Shown piece after piece: positions 18,512 to 41,341 of a DNA stretch of 64,000 nt. Below the pieces are notes generated by a model that saw only the letters and a program-made list of their open reading frames with translations, was not told the origin of the DNA and ran no database searches. Origin of the DNA: Piliocolobus tephrosceles (Eukaryota > Chordata > Mammalia > Primates > Cercopithecidae); NCBI RefSeq assembly GCF_002776525.5, contig NC_045449.1:7210207-7274206 (forward strand). Direction: 5' to 3'. Made by a program: the position numbers and the translations under genes. How positions within the stretch are numbered: the first letter of the stretch is position 1; every line of letters starts with the position of its first letter.

Positions 18512-20611
18512 GAAGCTGTTCCTACTAGTGGAAAGTGCCTCTGAGGGCGAGCGAGACGCGGGGGGCACAGCTCGTCCCTCGCCTGGGGGACTGTGTGCCC
18601 TGGGCCTGAAGCCCCCCTTCTGGAAGGCCTCCCTGTTGGTTGCTCCTCTAGGACCACCCGCCTGTCCCGGCACAGGTTGCCCCAATCCAGCCTCGCTACT
18701 CTCCACATCTGTGGCCAGCACTCCGCCCAGGGGCAGCTTCCAGAAACCGTCTGTCCCCAGTTCTTTTGGTCATTTCTCTTAAGGGTCAATAGAAATGGGA
18801 GAAACATATTTGCTGACCAAACGCGGAAAGGAGTTATGGAGACCAGGGTCTGATCAATTTCGCTCACACACAAAGGCAGAGACATGAAGGAGGCCGGATT
18901 TCGCCCGAGGCTGGATCTCACCACCACCCCTCCTCCATCTCTCCAGTTCTTCCCCCACTTTCCTCCTGCTGTTCTGTCCTCGCTAACATCCCGGCCAGTA
19001 GGGTCCCTCTCCATTCTCCTAGCGTCCGCCATTCCATCTCCCTTGGGCCCAACCTCTCCTTCCTATCCAGAGGTGCGTTCGAGAGGCCTTCTTGTTCCTC
19101 CTTCTCTGAAGGCTGAGACGTGCGGCCTTGCCTCGGCTTTGCCTGCTTGTAAGACACAGTCCGCACTCTCTACCTCCGAGGAACCCCGGGGTTCCTCCTG
19201 CCCGGCTTCACCCTCCTATTTCCCAGCGTCTCCGCCCCCTGCCCCGCCCCCGGGCCGGCTCTCCGAGGAGGGGGAACTGCTGTCGCCGCCGCCGCCGCCT
19301 CAGCTTCCCACAGCCGCTGCCGCTGCCGCCGCTGCCGCCGCTCTGCCTGGTCCAGCCACCGGCCCAGTGCTCTGACTTCGCCGGACCGGGGAGCTCTGCA
19401 GAGACACCCTGACTCCTTCCCGAGGGTCCGGGACGCCTAGCCGGGCGTGGGGGGAAGCTCCGTTTGCGGGGGACAGGGAGGGAGGAGCCTGGAGCCGAAG
19501 CCAGCGCCACCCGTCGCCGGATCAACAGGACAGGACAGGTTGAGGGGCGTCGGGGAAAGGAAGAGGGGGTGCTATAGGCAATCCCGGGGAGGACGAGGAA
19601 GCCCTGTCGCAGGAAGCTGTGATCCGCTCTGACTTGTAGGGGGCCTGTTCACATTTGGGGACTGGTGACAACGTGGGTGCACTCCTCTCTCGGGGGGCTG
19701 GTTAGATTGGAGGGCGTGGGATCTAAACAGCACCAGCTGTCCCCAAGAAAATTTAAGGGGCAGCCAGGGGAGAAAAAAAAAGCAAACACGGATGCTCCTC
19801 ATTTTGAGGTGGCGGAAGGCCCTCCAGACAGCTACCTGGTGTATCCATTAGGAAGGGTGGATTTGGAGGTGACTTCAAAAGGAGCGGAGGGTGTGAAGGT
19901 GAAGAAAGGGTCTTGGCCGCTAGAATTCTATGCTACTAGACATGGGGGTGACTTGGTGAAAAAGCTGTTATCCAGCCAGAGGGTCTGGGAGCCCCGTCTT
20001 ACTGAATCTGGGCAACCTGGATATTCTGAGACATATTTTGGGGAGATTTCAGTGAAAAAGGTGGGGAATCCCCTCCATTTAGAGTGTAGCAAAGGAAAAA
20101 ACACCAAGGTTGGGTTCCTTCCTGACAATGGCAGTGCCCCAGTAGGGGTGGGATGAGCGAATATCCCCAAAGCTAAAGTCCCACACCCTGTAGATTACAA
20201 GAGTGGATTTGGTAGGAGTGTGCCCCAAACTACAGTGGAAAGGTGCCTGGAGATATTTTAACCACGTCTTGGAAATTCGGGGGGTCTTGGTTTTGGGATA
20301 GGTGAAGTGGGGACAGACACTGGAGAGGAGGGAAAGAGGACATTTTCAGTAGGAGGCAAAACTCGAGGGTGGGATCCACTGAGGAGTACATAGGCTGCTG
20401 GATCTGGTGGAGCCAGCACTGGGCCCAAGGGTGGCAACTGGCTGCTGTGGAGGGGCTTACTTTGGGGGGGGGTTCTGGGGCTTATCCTCAGGTCCTGTGG
20501 GTGGGGCAGCGAGTCGGGGCCTGAGCGTCAAGAGCATGCCCTAGTGAGCGGGCTGGAGCCCAGCGCGCTCCTGGCGCCGGCCGGTTTGGGGGTGTCTCCT
20601 CCCGGGGCGCC
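18512..20611. other. GC-rich spacer between TMEM102 and FGF11
   Basis: No recognisable protein exon or interspersed repeat. 19190-19545 is CpG-rich, with a CCG trinucleotide run (about 19284-19345), and looks like a CpG island; it could be an upstream FGF11 promoter or 5' UTR exon. CpG density rises again from 20510 into FGF11 exon 1. Confidence 0.4.
19190..19545. promoter_or_regulatory. CpG-island candidate upstream of FGF11
   Basis: Dense CpG with GCCGCCGCC/GCTGCCGCC runs lies about 1.1 kb upstream of the FGF11 ATG. It lacks a convincing coding frame. Confidence 0.4.
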
Positions 20612-23600
20612 ATGGCGGCGCTGGCCAGTAGCCTGATCCGGCAGAAGCGGGAGGTCCGCGAGCCCGGGGGCAGCCGGCCAGTGTCGGCACAGCGGCGCGT
20701 GTGTCCCCGCGGCACCAAGTCCCTTTGCCAGAAGCAGCTCCTCATCCTGCTGTCCAAGGTGCGACTGTGCGGGGGGCGGCCCGCGCGGCCGGACCGCGGC
20801 CCGGGTGAGTGCGGCTGGGGCGGGGTCTCCCGGCCAGAGGTGTCTCTGCCTGGGAGATTGAGGCCAGGGACTCTGAAGGAAAGGGCCCGGCTGAGGGGCT
20901 CCTCGGAAGTGGAAGGGGGTGGGCCAGGATGACAAAGTCCCTGCCAGACTGTGCCTCAGTTTCCCTTCTCTTTAGTCCATAACCCGGAGTCTCCTTATTT
21001 TCGAGGTCAAGGGGAAGGCTTGAGGGGCTAAGTCTAGCTCCCCGAAAGCCTTGCAGTTCCTGCTCGTCCCCCCTTCCCTACACAGCAGTCCCCACCCCCA
21101 TCGTCCTCCGCCTACGTGCCGGTTCTCGCGATTCTTTCAATCTGGAGCGGAGAAGCCTGGGGGTTTCCAGACGCCTGGGTCACCCCAAGGGTTTCTGCAG
21201 CTCCAGCAGCACGCCCCCCCCGCCCCCGCCCGCCCCGGTTCTCCCGCTCCTCCACGCCTGGACTCGGTTCCTCCTGGTCGAGCTCTCCTGGCTCCGAGCC
21301 AATCTGCCCAGCTCTCCCTCGGGTGTTCTTGCAGCTACCTCGCCGGCCAGCCCTCTATGCGCCCTCCTCCCGTGACCTGTGCTTCAAGAACGGAGCTGGG
21401 CACCCCCTCCCCTAACCCCCGCGCCACTCCGAAATCGGGTCCCGTAGGCTCAGGGGACCCTACGCTGGGAGGAACTCAGATACAGTTCACGGCTAGAGAT
21501 GGGCGCAGACTCTTGGGGGTCGTACCACCTACAAGGGGAGACAGGGAAGTCGGCAGAGAGCAAGCGATGGGGGATGAGAGTTGTGAGAGTTAGAGTGTGG
21601 TCCCCGTCCAGGTGCGACAGTCAGGGAGTCCCTCTGGCCCTGCTCCCGCCCGCTCCCAACTCCCTTAAGGGTAGCCCCCTCGCGCCCTCCTCCCCGCGCC
21701 ACCGGCTGCCCATAGTGGTACAATCCGCAGCCCACCCTCTGAGTGGGACCGGGCCCCCACGTGACTCAGCCTGCCTCTCCATCTCCTCAGCTCCCACCCC
21801 CCCATATCCTTGGTTATGTCCCCCTTACCCCAGGCGGGTTACCTGGCCGAAGGGGAGAGGCTGAGCCTCAGGGAGAGCTGGGCCCCCGCAAGCTAGCAGA
21901 CAGACAGACAGACAGACGGGTCACTGTCAGACAGGCCGGCGCTGGGCCAAGGCAAGGCTCTCGCCAAGCTAGCGGCAGCCGCAGCAGGTGCTGAGTCAGC
22001 GTCAGGCCCAGTCCCACCCCCACCCCTGAGGGAGAGCCCCTACCCTGTGGTCAATTTGCTGCTGCCACCGTCCCCCACCTTCGCAAACACGCTGCCCCTT
22101 GAGTACCCCTGCTGGTCTCCCTCTGTCCCTGCCTTTTGATATATCTCTCCCCTCCCTCCTCCCCCACTCCTCCCCGCTTCTGGTTAAGCTGTAGGGTAGG
22201 AATTAAGCCATTTAAATAAATTTCAATAAATTACACTGAAAGCTCCTGGTTATAGGAAACAGAAGGGACCCACACCAGCTTTCCCAGGAGTGAAAGGGAG
22301 GTGGGAGAGAGCGTGCTTGGAGGGTAAGAGAGCTGGGGCCCTGGGACCCTCTTCCTTCCTTTCATTCTCCTTGCATCCTCTGATCCTGCCAAGTGTAGGA
22401 ATGTTTCTGGGAACAGAGATGTCATTTTAAAAGATGAATGTCTCTCTCTCCAGAGCCTCAGCTCAAAGGCATCGTCACCAAACTGTTCTGCCGCCAGGGT
22501 TTCTACCTCCAGGCGAATCCCGACGGAAGTATCCAGGGCACCCCAGAGGATACCAGCTCCTTCAGTGAGAGGGGAAGCTGGCCGCCGGGTGGGAAGGGGG
22601 AGAATGGGGACAGCAGATGACAATCCCATTCCGTCTTCAGCTTCTGTTGCCATTGGTCCATCTTCCTGACCCCTAAGGGAAAAAGCAGAGTTGGGATGAG
22701 GGGAGCTCAGGTGAGCGTCAGAGGCCTGGGTATTGATGCTCCCTCTCTCCACCCCCAGCCCACTTCAACCTGATCCCTGTAGGCCTCCGTGTGGTCACCA
22801 TCCAGAGCGCCAAGCTGGGTCACTACATGGCCATGAATGCTGAGGGACTGCTCTATAGTTCGGTGAGACAATGAGGCTGAGTGGCCGGGGAATACTGGGA
22901 ACTCCCCTTCCTCAATTTGTCCCTTGAGGGAATGACAGTCTTCCTCAACTACAGACATTTTGCCCGGGACTCCTCCCTCCGGCTTTTGCTCATGGCCTGT
23001 CATCACTGCCCGTCCTGGACCAAGTCCTCTAGGGTCTCTCCAATGCCCACTCCTCGCACACCCCCAACACAGCCCCAGGCTCTTTGAATGTCCAACTCTT
23101 TCTGCCTTTTAGGGCCCCTACTTCTTATCCCATCTCCTCCAGATTTTGTCATTACTCACTTCCCTAGAGTCATCCAGGATAGGGGATAGTGAGAAATTGG
23201 GAATACAGTGGAGAGAAGGAATCTTATTCCAAGACCCCTAAAAGTCTAGTTCTTTTTAAAAAAAAAAAAAAAATAGTAACAGGGTCTTGCTATATTGGCC
23301 AGGCTGGTCTCGAACTCCTGACCTGAGCTGATCCACCCGCCTCGGCCAGCCAAAGTGTTGGGATTACAGGCATGAGCCACTGCGCTTGGCCCAGAGCCTG
23401 GTTCTTAGCCCTCAGGGGCCCACCAGGCCTCTTCCTTGTCCTCCCTTTGCTCCCAGGTCCTACATGGACTCAGAAGTTGCCCTCCCCCTCTCCCAAAAAA
23501 CATATGGATTATATCTATCTATCCTGGCTTGTGCTTTCTATGAGCTCCCTTCTGCCCAGTGATGTGTCTTTTTATCTCTCTGTCTTTGTGTGCCTTTCTG

Positions 23601-24170
23601 GGTCTTTGTCTCCTTAGCCGCATTTCACAGCTGAGTGTCGCTTTAAGGAGTGTGTCTTTGAGAATTACTACGTCCTGTACGCCTCTGCTCTCTACCGCCA
23701 GCGTCGTTCTGGCCGGGCCTGGTACCTCGGCCTGGACAAGGAGGGCCAGGTCATGAAGGGAAACCGAGTTAAGAAGACCAAGGCAGCTGCCCACTTTCTG
23801 CCTAAGCTCATGGAGGGTGGGTATAGACTCAAGAAAATGTGGACCACAGGAGAGGATATTGACCTTGATATAGATATTTAGGGGCAGACAGCTCAGGCTA
23901 CAAGTGATAAGAGGACGCTGCTATGACAGATCAAGCCAGGAAGGCTTTGCCCTTTGGGGGTTTGGGGTGCTCTCCTCCTGTGGGTTGGGGTTCTGGGAGG
24001 GTGAATGTACGGGAAGGGAGCCCTTTCAGAGCACTGGTTCTGCCTGGTCCCTCTGTGCCTAACTCTCCTTCCCTGCTCCTCTTTTTCTCCCCTTCACAGT
24101 GGCCATGTACCGGGAGCCTTCTCTCCACAGTGTCCCCGAGGCCTCCCCTTCCAGTCCCCCTGCCCCCTGA
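20612..24170 (+). CDS. FGF11: FGF11, intracellular fibroblast growth factor homologous factor (5 coding exons)
   Basis: Exons 20612-20804, 22454-22564, 22759-22862, 23618-23816 and 24100-24170 give 225 aa, identical in length to human FGF11. The N terminus ([17 protein letters not shown]) is the A-type FHF leader, which in the family acts as an inactivation particle for voltage-gated sodium channels; there is no signal peptide. Residues from about 65 form the beta-trefoil core ([18 protein letters not shown] ... [14 protein letters not shown] ... [18 protein letters not shown] ... [15 protein letters not shown]). The exon 2-4 sizes (111, 104, 199 bp) are those I expect for FHFs. Members bind sodium-channel C-terminal tails and do not activate FGF receptors in the classical way. 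A reverse Alu arm lies in intron 3 at about 23258-23393. Confidence 0.96.
21899..21919 (+). repeat. Short (CAGA)n repeat in FGF11 intron 1
   Basis: About five consecutive CAGA units. The rest of intron 1 (20805-22453) is GC-rich single-copy sequence. Confidence 0.7.
23258..23393 (-). mobile_element. Reverse Alu right-arm fragment in FGF11 intron 3
   Basis: Runs from an A-tract through CAGGGTCTTGCTATATTGGC to GCGCTTGGCC. It is a truncated older copy. Confidence 0.7.
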
Positions 24171-25426
24171 AATGTAGTCCCTGGACTGGAGGTTCCTTGC
24201 ACTCCCAGTGAGCCAGCCACCACCACAACCTGTCTCCCAGTCCTGCTGTCACCCTTGCTGCCACACACATGCCCTGAGCAGCCAGGTCCCACCAGGTGCT
24301 CTACCCTGAGGGAACCTAGGGGCTGGCTGTGACTTCTGAGGCTGCTGAGACCCTTAGATCCTTGGGCCTAGGAGGGAGTCAGAGAGGGGGATGTCTGAAG
24401 ATGGTCCTGGCTGATCACTTCTTTCTTTGCACGCTCACACAACGCCATGCCTTTTCCTGAGATGGCGCTGGGAGTTCCCAAATGGACAGCCAGGGCGCAA
24501 ACATTTCCCATGCCGGCTCGTACAGTTCCTGGAGTCCCGTGCCCATTTTCGTTGCCACTGAGCCATTTCTAGATTCACTGAAGCTCAGGATTCATGTGTC
24601 CTTCTTTCCCTACTCTACCTTCTGCCTTGGTCTGGACACATTCTGGAACACTGGACACCCTAGCCAGGGCCACTTCTGCACTAGGGCTTTGTGCTGGAAC
24701 CTAGGTATGCTGCCAGCCTTTGCTCTGGATCCATCAGGCTTCTGTCCTTGACTCAGATGGATCCCTGGTTTCCAAGTAGAAAGAGGCTAGATTTGAGCCT
24801 TGTCTAGCTGTTGGCCTTGGCCTGAACTGGAACCAGTCTCAGATGACCACGGGTTTAACCTTCTTATCCCAGAGACACCCAATTCTAGAGCTTTATGGAC
24901 CTATACTTCCTCCTGAATCCTAGCTCTAGGACATAGATCATGACTCTCAGCCCTTTTACCCAGGATGGAGCTGGGGCCTGTATAGCCATATTATTGCTCT
25001 CAGTAAGTTCTGGCCCCACCCTCCCACCTTCTTGAGTGATACCTATTACGGATGAGTTCTGGAAAAGACCCAGCTATGATTCATAAAAACCGTTCTGGAT
25101 GAATCAAGAACCACTTCTTGTTTTTCCTAGATAATTCTCTAAAAATACGATTCTTCCATATAGAATGCTAAGCTTATTTTTACATGCAGTTTCTAGCTAC
25201 TTCAACCCAGATGAGGCTGTGCCAGGGAGACAGAGTCTGGAGAAGGGCAGAGGGATTTTGGAAAGATCCCTGGCTCATAGTAGGGAAGCTGGGATGGGGG
25301 AGGGGTCAAAATTATGGCATGATTGAACCTGCCTCTGTGTTAGATGGATATGAATACTTAGCTACCTCAGCAGGAATTCCTTCCAGGTCCCCTTTAAAGC
25401 TGAGGTCCTTAAAGTAATGTGTCCTG

Positions 25427-25432
25427 AATAAA
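25427..25432 (+). terminator. FGF11: Proximal FGF11 poly(A) signal
   Basis: AATAAA in CCTGAATAAAAAGG, 1.26 kb after the stop. Confidence 0.5.
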
Positions 25433-25937
25433 AAGGACAAATGGATACAGCCTTGACCCTCCCAGTGAGGAGACCCCAATTCAGCAATAAGTCTCACCCT
25501 TCTCCCCTATAGGTCAGGCCAAGGAGGGTGAAGGCCTCTTGCATTCCAGACCTCATATGCCCCAACAGCTTCTAATTGGATAGAACTTGCTTTACCTTAC
25601 AGCTTAGAACCTTAGCTGAGTTTTAGATACCCAAAAAGGGCCTGTCTAGATTTTTTCAGAAAAACATGGAGCGCTAGGGGCAGCCTGGAAAAAACTGGGA
25701 ACCTGCTAGTGAACTAGGAGGGAGACTCCCATAGCCTCAGATTTGGATAGGGTAGGCTGAGGGGGCCCTAAGGGAGGGATTAGGGCTCCAAGGCAGGTCA
25801 CTTTTCCTTAGGCTGTTCTACTTCTGGCTTGTTGCAAGAGGAGTAGATGTCCCCTCACCCACACAAACCCCGCTCAGGCTCCACCCAACTCCTGGAACTG
25901 CTCCCAGGGGATCGGGTCCCCACTCCACGCTTTCTCA

Positions 25938-25943
25938 ATTAAA
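25938..25943 (+). terminator. FGF11: Distal FGF11 poly(A) signal
   Basis: ATTAAA in CTCAATTAAAGACG, 1.77 kb after the stop. Confidence 0.5.
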
Positions 25944-26060
25944 GACGATGTATACAACTAAAGTGCTATCTGTCATCTGTTGGTGGCGGGCTTGGCAGTT
26001 GCTCGAGGCAGGATCAAGTCCCAGGGGCGGGGCGGGTGGGCTGGCGGCTGCCCGCAGCAA

Positions 26061-26066
26061 CAGGTG
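26061..26066 (+). promoter_or_regulatory. CHRNB1: E-box in the CHRNB1 promoter
   Basis: CAGGTG lies 91 bp upstream of the CHRNB1 ATG. Muscle acetylcholine receptor subunit promoters use myogenic bHLH E-boxes; that this one is functional is inference. Confidence 0.45.
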
Positions 26067-26151
26067 CACATTCTCGGGCTCCTCGTCACTTCCCCTGTGC
26101 TGGCGGTCCCAGTGGCTCTCCGAGCGAAGTCACTGAACAAGCCGCCAGGCT

Positions 26152-38013
<11,862 letters not shown>

Positions 38014-38279
38014 AGACTGGAGGGTCGAGACCCAGGCCCTCTACCAGTTGAAGTGAGAGTCTGGTGATACTGTCATGCCATATCCTTCTCTGCCTCTTAG
38101 CTCCTTCACTAGGAATCCGGGCCTCTTATTTCGTTTCTGGGGACTGCACTGGACTGAGGGCTGGGTAGGCAGGTGTCTTGGACCCACCTGAAATGCACTA
38201 TCATCTGATTTACTCTTTGGGATCTTGAAGAAGCTCTTTTGGGTATCAACACCTAGGTTGCCAGTGAAATAGAACAAAG

Positions 38280-38400
38280 AACAGGAACTAGATTGTAAGC
38301 CTTATGAGGTCAAGAAATGTGTCTTGCTCACTGTAACAGCCCCAGTGCCATGCACAGGTCCTGACCTATATAGTAAGTGCTTAACATTTGTTGAATAGGG
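38280..38400 (+). mobile_element. L2-like 3' end in the CHRNB1 3' UTR
   Basis: TTGTAAGCCTTATGAGGTC ... CTTGCTCACTGTAACAGCCC ... TTAACATTTGTTGAATAG follows the L2 3'-end order. The AATAAA at 38403-38408 directly after it is the first canonical poly(A) signal after the CHRNB1 stop. Confidence 0.55.
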
Positions 38401-38402
38401 GA

Positions 38403-38408
38403 AATAAA
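38403..38408 (+). terminator. CHRNB1: CHRNB1 poly(A) signal candidate
   Basis: AATAAA 390 bp after the stop codon. A second AATAAA near 38580 follows an Alu-type monomer. Confidence 0.45.
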
Positions 38409-38442
38409 TTTCTGGAAGTAAATACAGCAATTAGTAATGTTT

Positions 38443-38570
38443 ATAAGCTGGGCATGGTCGCTCAGGCCAGTAATCCCAGTGACTCGGGAGGCTGAGGTGG
38501 GAGGATTACTTGAACCCCACAGTTGGAGACCAGCCTGGGCAACGTAGTGAGACTCTGTCTCTAAAAAAAT
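38443..38570 (+). mobile_element. Alu left-monomer (FLAM-like) element
   Basis: A single left arm (GCTGGGCATGGTCGCTCAG ... GAGACTCTGTCTCTAAAA) with no right arm. Confidence 0.6.
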
Positions 38571-38699
38571 AAAAATAGAAATAAAGTAGCTTATTGTTTG
38601 CATGTTGGGTCTTGTGGTCATTTTCTTTTTAACTTTCTGTAATTTATTATGTTTTGTAATGTGTACTATCTTTAGGATAAAAAAAAGAAGTTATTTCTA

Positions 38700-38885
38700 C
38701 AAGCATGCATTGGTAATGAGAAAAAGAAGCATTTTAAAGACCTTCATTCAAGTTCCAGCCTTGGTGCTCACACGAGCCACTAGACTGCTCTGTACTTGTT
38801 TCCACATCTGTAAAATGAAACTAATGATAGCATATGCCCTTAGGACTGTCTGGGGATCACATGAGAAGATGGGAAAAAAGCACTA
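38700..38885. mobile_element. MIR-like fragment
   Basis: TTTCCACATCTGTAAAATG with flanking ACTAATGATAGCA and GATCACATGAGA follows the MIR pattern. Confidence 0.5.
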
Positions 38886-38963
38886 TGCGGTGTGTATCAG
38901 AGGTTGCAACGGTGTGTTTTTTGTTTGGCCTGCAGAGTCTTAAATTTGCACCAGTTCACTGAT

Positions 38964-40104
38964 TTTATTTTTTATTTTTGAGACAGAGTCTCGCTCTGTT
39001 GCCCAGGCTGAGTGCAGTGGTGCGATCTCGGCTCACCCCAACCTCCGCCTCCCGGGTTCAAGTGATTCTTCTGGCTCAGCCTCCCGTGTACCTGGGACTA
39101 CAGACACACACCACCATGCCCAGCTAATTTTTGTATTTTTAGTAGAGATGGGATTTCACTATGTTGGCCAGGCTGGTCTCGAACTCCTGACCTCATGATC
39201 TGCCCGCCTCAGCCTCCCAAAATGCTGGGATAACAAGCGTGAGCCACCGCGCCCAGCCACTGGTTCACCGCCATTTATTTATTTATTTATTGGAGATGGG
39301 AGTTTCACTCGTTGCCCAGGCTGGAGTGCAATGGCACGACCTCTGCTCACTGCAACCTCCGCCCCCGCCCGGGTTCAAGCAATTCTCCTGCCTCAGCCTC
39401 CCAAGTAGCTGGGATTACAGGCATGTGCCACCACACCCAGCTAATTTTGTATTTTTAGTAGACACAGGGTTTCTCTATGTTGGTCAGGCTGGTCTGGAAC
39501 TCCGAACCTCAGGTGATCCGCCTGCCTCAGCCTCCCAAAGTGCTGGGATTACAGGCGTGAGCCACCACGCCCGGCAGCTTTTAAAATGTGGCTATTTCAT
39601 GAGAAATTTGACTTCCTGTCTTCTCTTGAAAATAATTTTATGAAAAAAAAAAAAACTATAGAGACAGGATCTCACTATGTTGCCCAGGCTGGTCTTGAAC
39701 TTCTGTGCTCAAGTGATCCACCTGCCTCGGCCTCCCAAAATGCTGGGATTACAGGTGTGAGCCATCACACCCAGGCCCAAAAATAATTTTAAAAACTATA
39801 GTAAGCCAGGCACGGTGGCTCACTCCTGTAATCCCAGCATTTTAGGAGGCTGAGGCGGGCAGATCACAAAGTCAGGAGTTCGAGACCAGCCTGACCAACA
39901 CACCAAAACCTCGTCTCTACTAAAAATACAAAAATCAGCTGGACTTGGTGGCATGCACCTGTAATCCCAGCTACTCAGGAGCCTGAGGCAGGAGAATCGC
40001 TTGAACCCAGGAGGTGGAGGTTGCAGTGAACCGAGATTGCGCCACAGTACTCCAGCCTGGCCAACACAGCAAGACTCTGTCTCAAAAATAAATAAATAAA
40101 TATA
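38964..40104. mobile_element. Alu cluster between CHRNB1 and ZBTB4
   Basis: Reverse 38964-39258, reverse 39271-39574, reverse right-arm fragment 39650-39777, forward 39803-40104. Confidence 0.85.
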
Positions 40105-41335
40105 GTAACACCAGGCCTGATTCCCCTGTTGGCAACAACTTGGCTAGAGCTTAGTGGCTGTCCACTCTGTCTGGTCAAGTTATTCATACCACGGTTCCTC
40201 AAAGCCCCATACGCCTGACCCACGTCACTTAGTTTACCTGCCCATTCTTCCGTAACACTAGAAAAGATATAGGGGGCAAGGAGTTGAAGCGGGGAAGCTA
40301 CAAGTGGAAAAAGAAAGGTTGTGTCTCTTATGGGCGTCACACATTTTGTGCCTCAGTTTTCTTTCAATTTGGAAGGAAGGTTTAGACCTGGTTTAAGTCA
40401 GGGCCATTTTGGACATAGAGATCTTGCGCTCAGCAGGTTGTATGAACTAGACTGTTAACATTTCTGGCTGGAGGTTAGGCCAAAGTCAGCTTGAGCTGAC
40501 AGTCAACAAGCCCTCACTCAACTATTCAATTGCTGGAAGTTGTTGTCCAAAGAGAGAGCATTGGGCCACAACTCGCAGGGATCCCTGTGGGACAAAGTTA
40601 GCATGTTCCTTTTCCCCAGACCCACCAGCCACGCAAATAATTGCACCTGGCATCCCACTGTGGAGCACAGTTCATTTGTCTTGTTGGTTTATTGGCCTAC
40701 AGAGTTGGACACACACACAAATGCGGAGATAAATATTGGTCAGTTTCTCTAAATCTGGGTCCTCACTACGTAGAGAGCTAGAGTCTGTAGAATTCTAAAT
40801 CTTGCGTGCTGTGGCACAGAACCAGTGGCCTTCCCACTCTGCCACCACCCTTCTTCCCAGGGAACATGGGGAAAGAGGGCACGAACTAACAAGACTTGAT
40901 CATTTTCAAAAGACAAAACTGCAAAATCCCAAATTTCCAACATCTGAAACTCACAATATTCAAATTCCCCAGTTCAAATACATATATTTTAATCTCCACG
41001 TCGCCACAATCTCATTTGTTGCCCAGAACCACCACATTCTGGAAGCTATTTTCCTTAATCATATTTAAAAAAAAATAAATGTCTACAATCTCAATTCTCC
41101 CAAAAAAAAGTCCATGGTTTTGGAATTTTGACCTATTCTGAAGTTCCAATTCTCCGGTCCATCCTCAACCCTTCCATTTTCCCATGCCTGTTTGCCTCAG
41201 AGGAGTACGGGTTAAGGATATAGGGGCACTGTCATAACCTCTGCCCTTGCCTCCAGGCCTTCCTCAGTCTCTCTTGTGGTTCCGCTGTATAGATAGATAG
41301 ATATATAATTTGTGTGTAGATATATATATGTATTC
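40105..41335. other. Unique spacer between convergent CHRNB1 and ZBTB4
   Basis: No exon or RNA gene recognised. AT-rich from 40970, with a short (GATA)n/(AT)n tract at 41290-41330. Confidence 0.4.
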
Positions 41336-41341
41336 TTTATT
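41336..41341 (-). terminator. ZBTB4: ZBTB4 poly(A) signal candidate
   Basis: AATAAA on the minus strand, 1.9 kb after the stop. Confidence 0.5.

Larger units (their letters stand above)
24171..25943 (+). other. FGF11: FGF11 3' UTR
   Basis: 1.77 kb of single-copy sequence after the stop with two poly(A) signals: AATAAA at 25427-25432 and ATTAAA at 25938-25943. The distal signal is only about 210 bp from the CHRNB1 start codon. Confidence 0.6.

Noticed and set aside
18057..18782. 241-codon frame overlapping the end of TMEM102
   Set aside because: GC-rich alternative frame of a confirmed exon, running beyond the gene without family resemblance.
21051..21593. Pro-rich frame in FGF11 intron 1
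   Set aside because: High GC suppresses stops; no splice support or recognisable protein.
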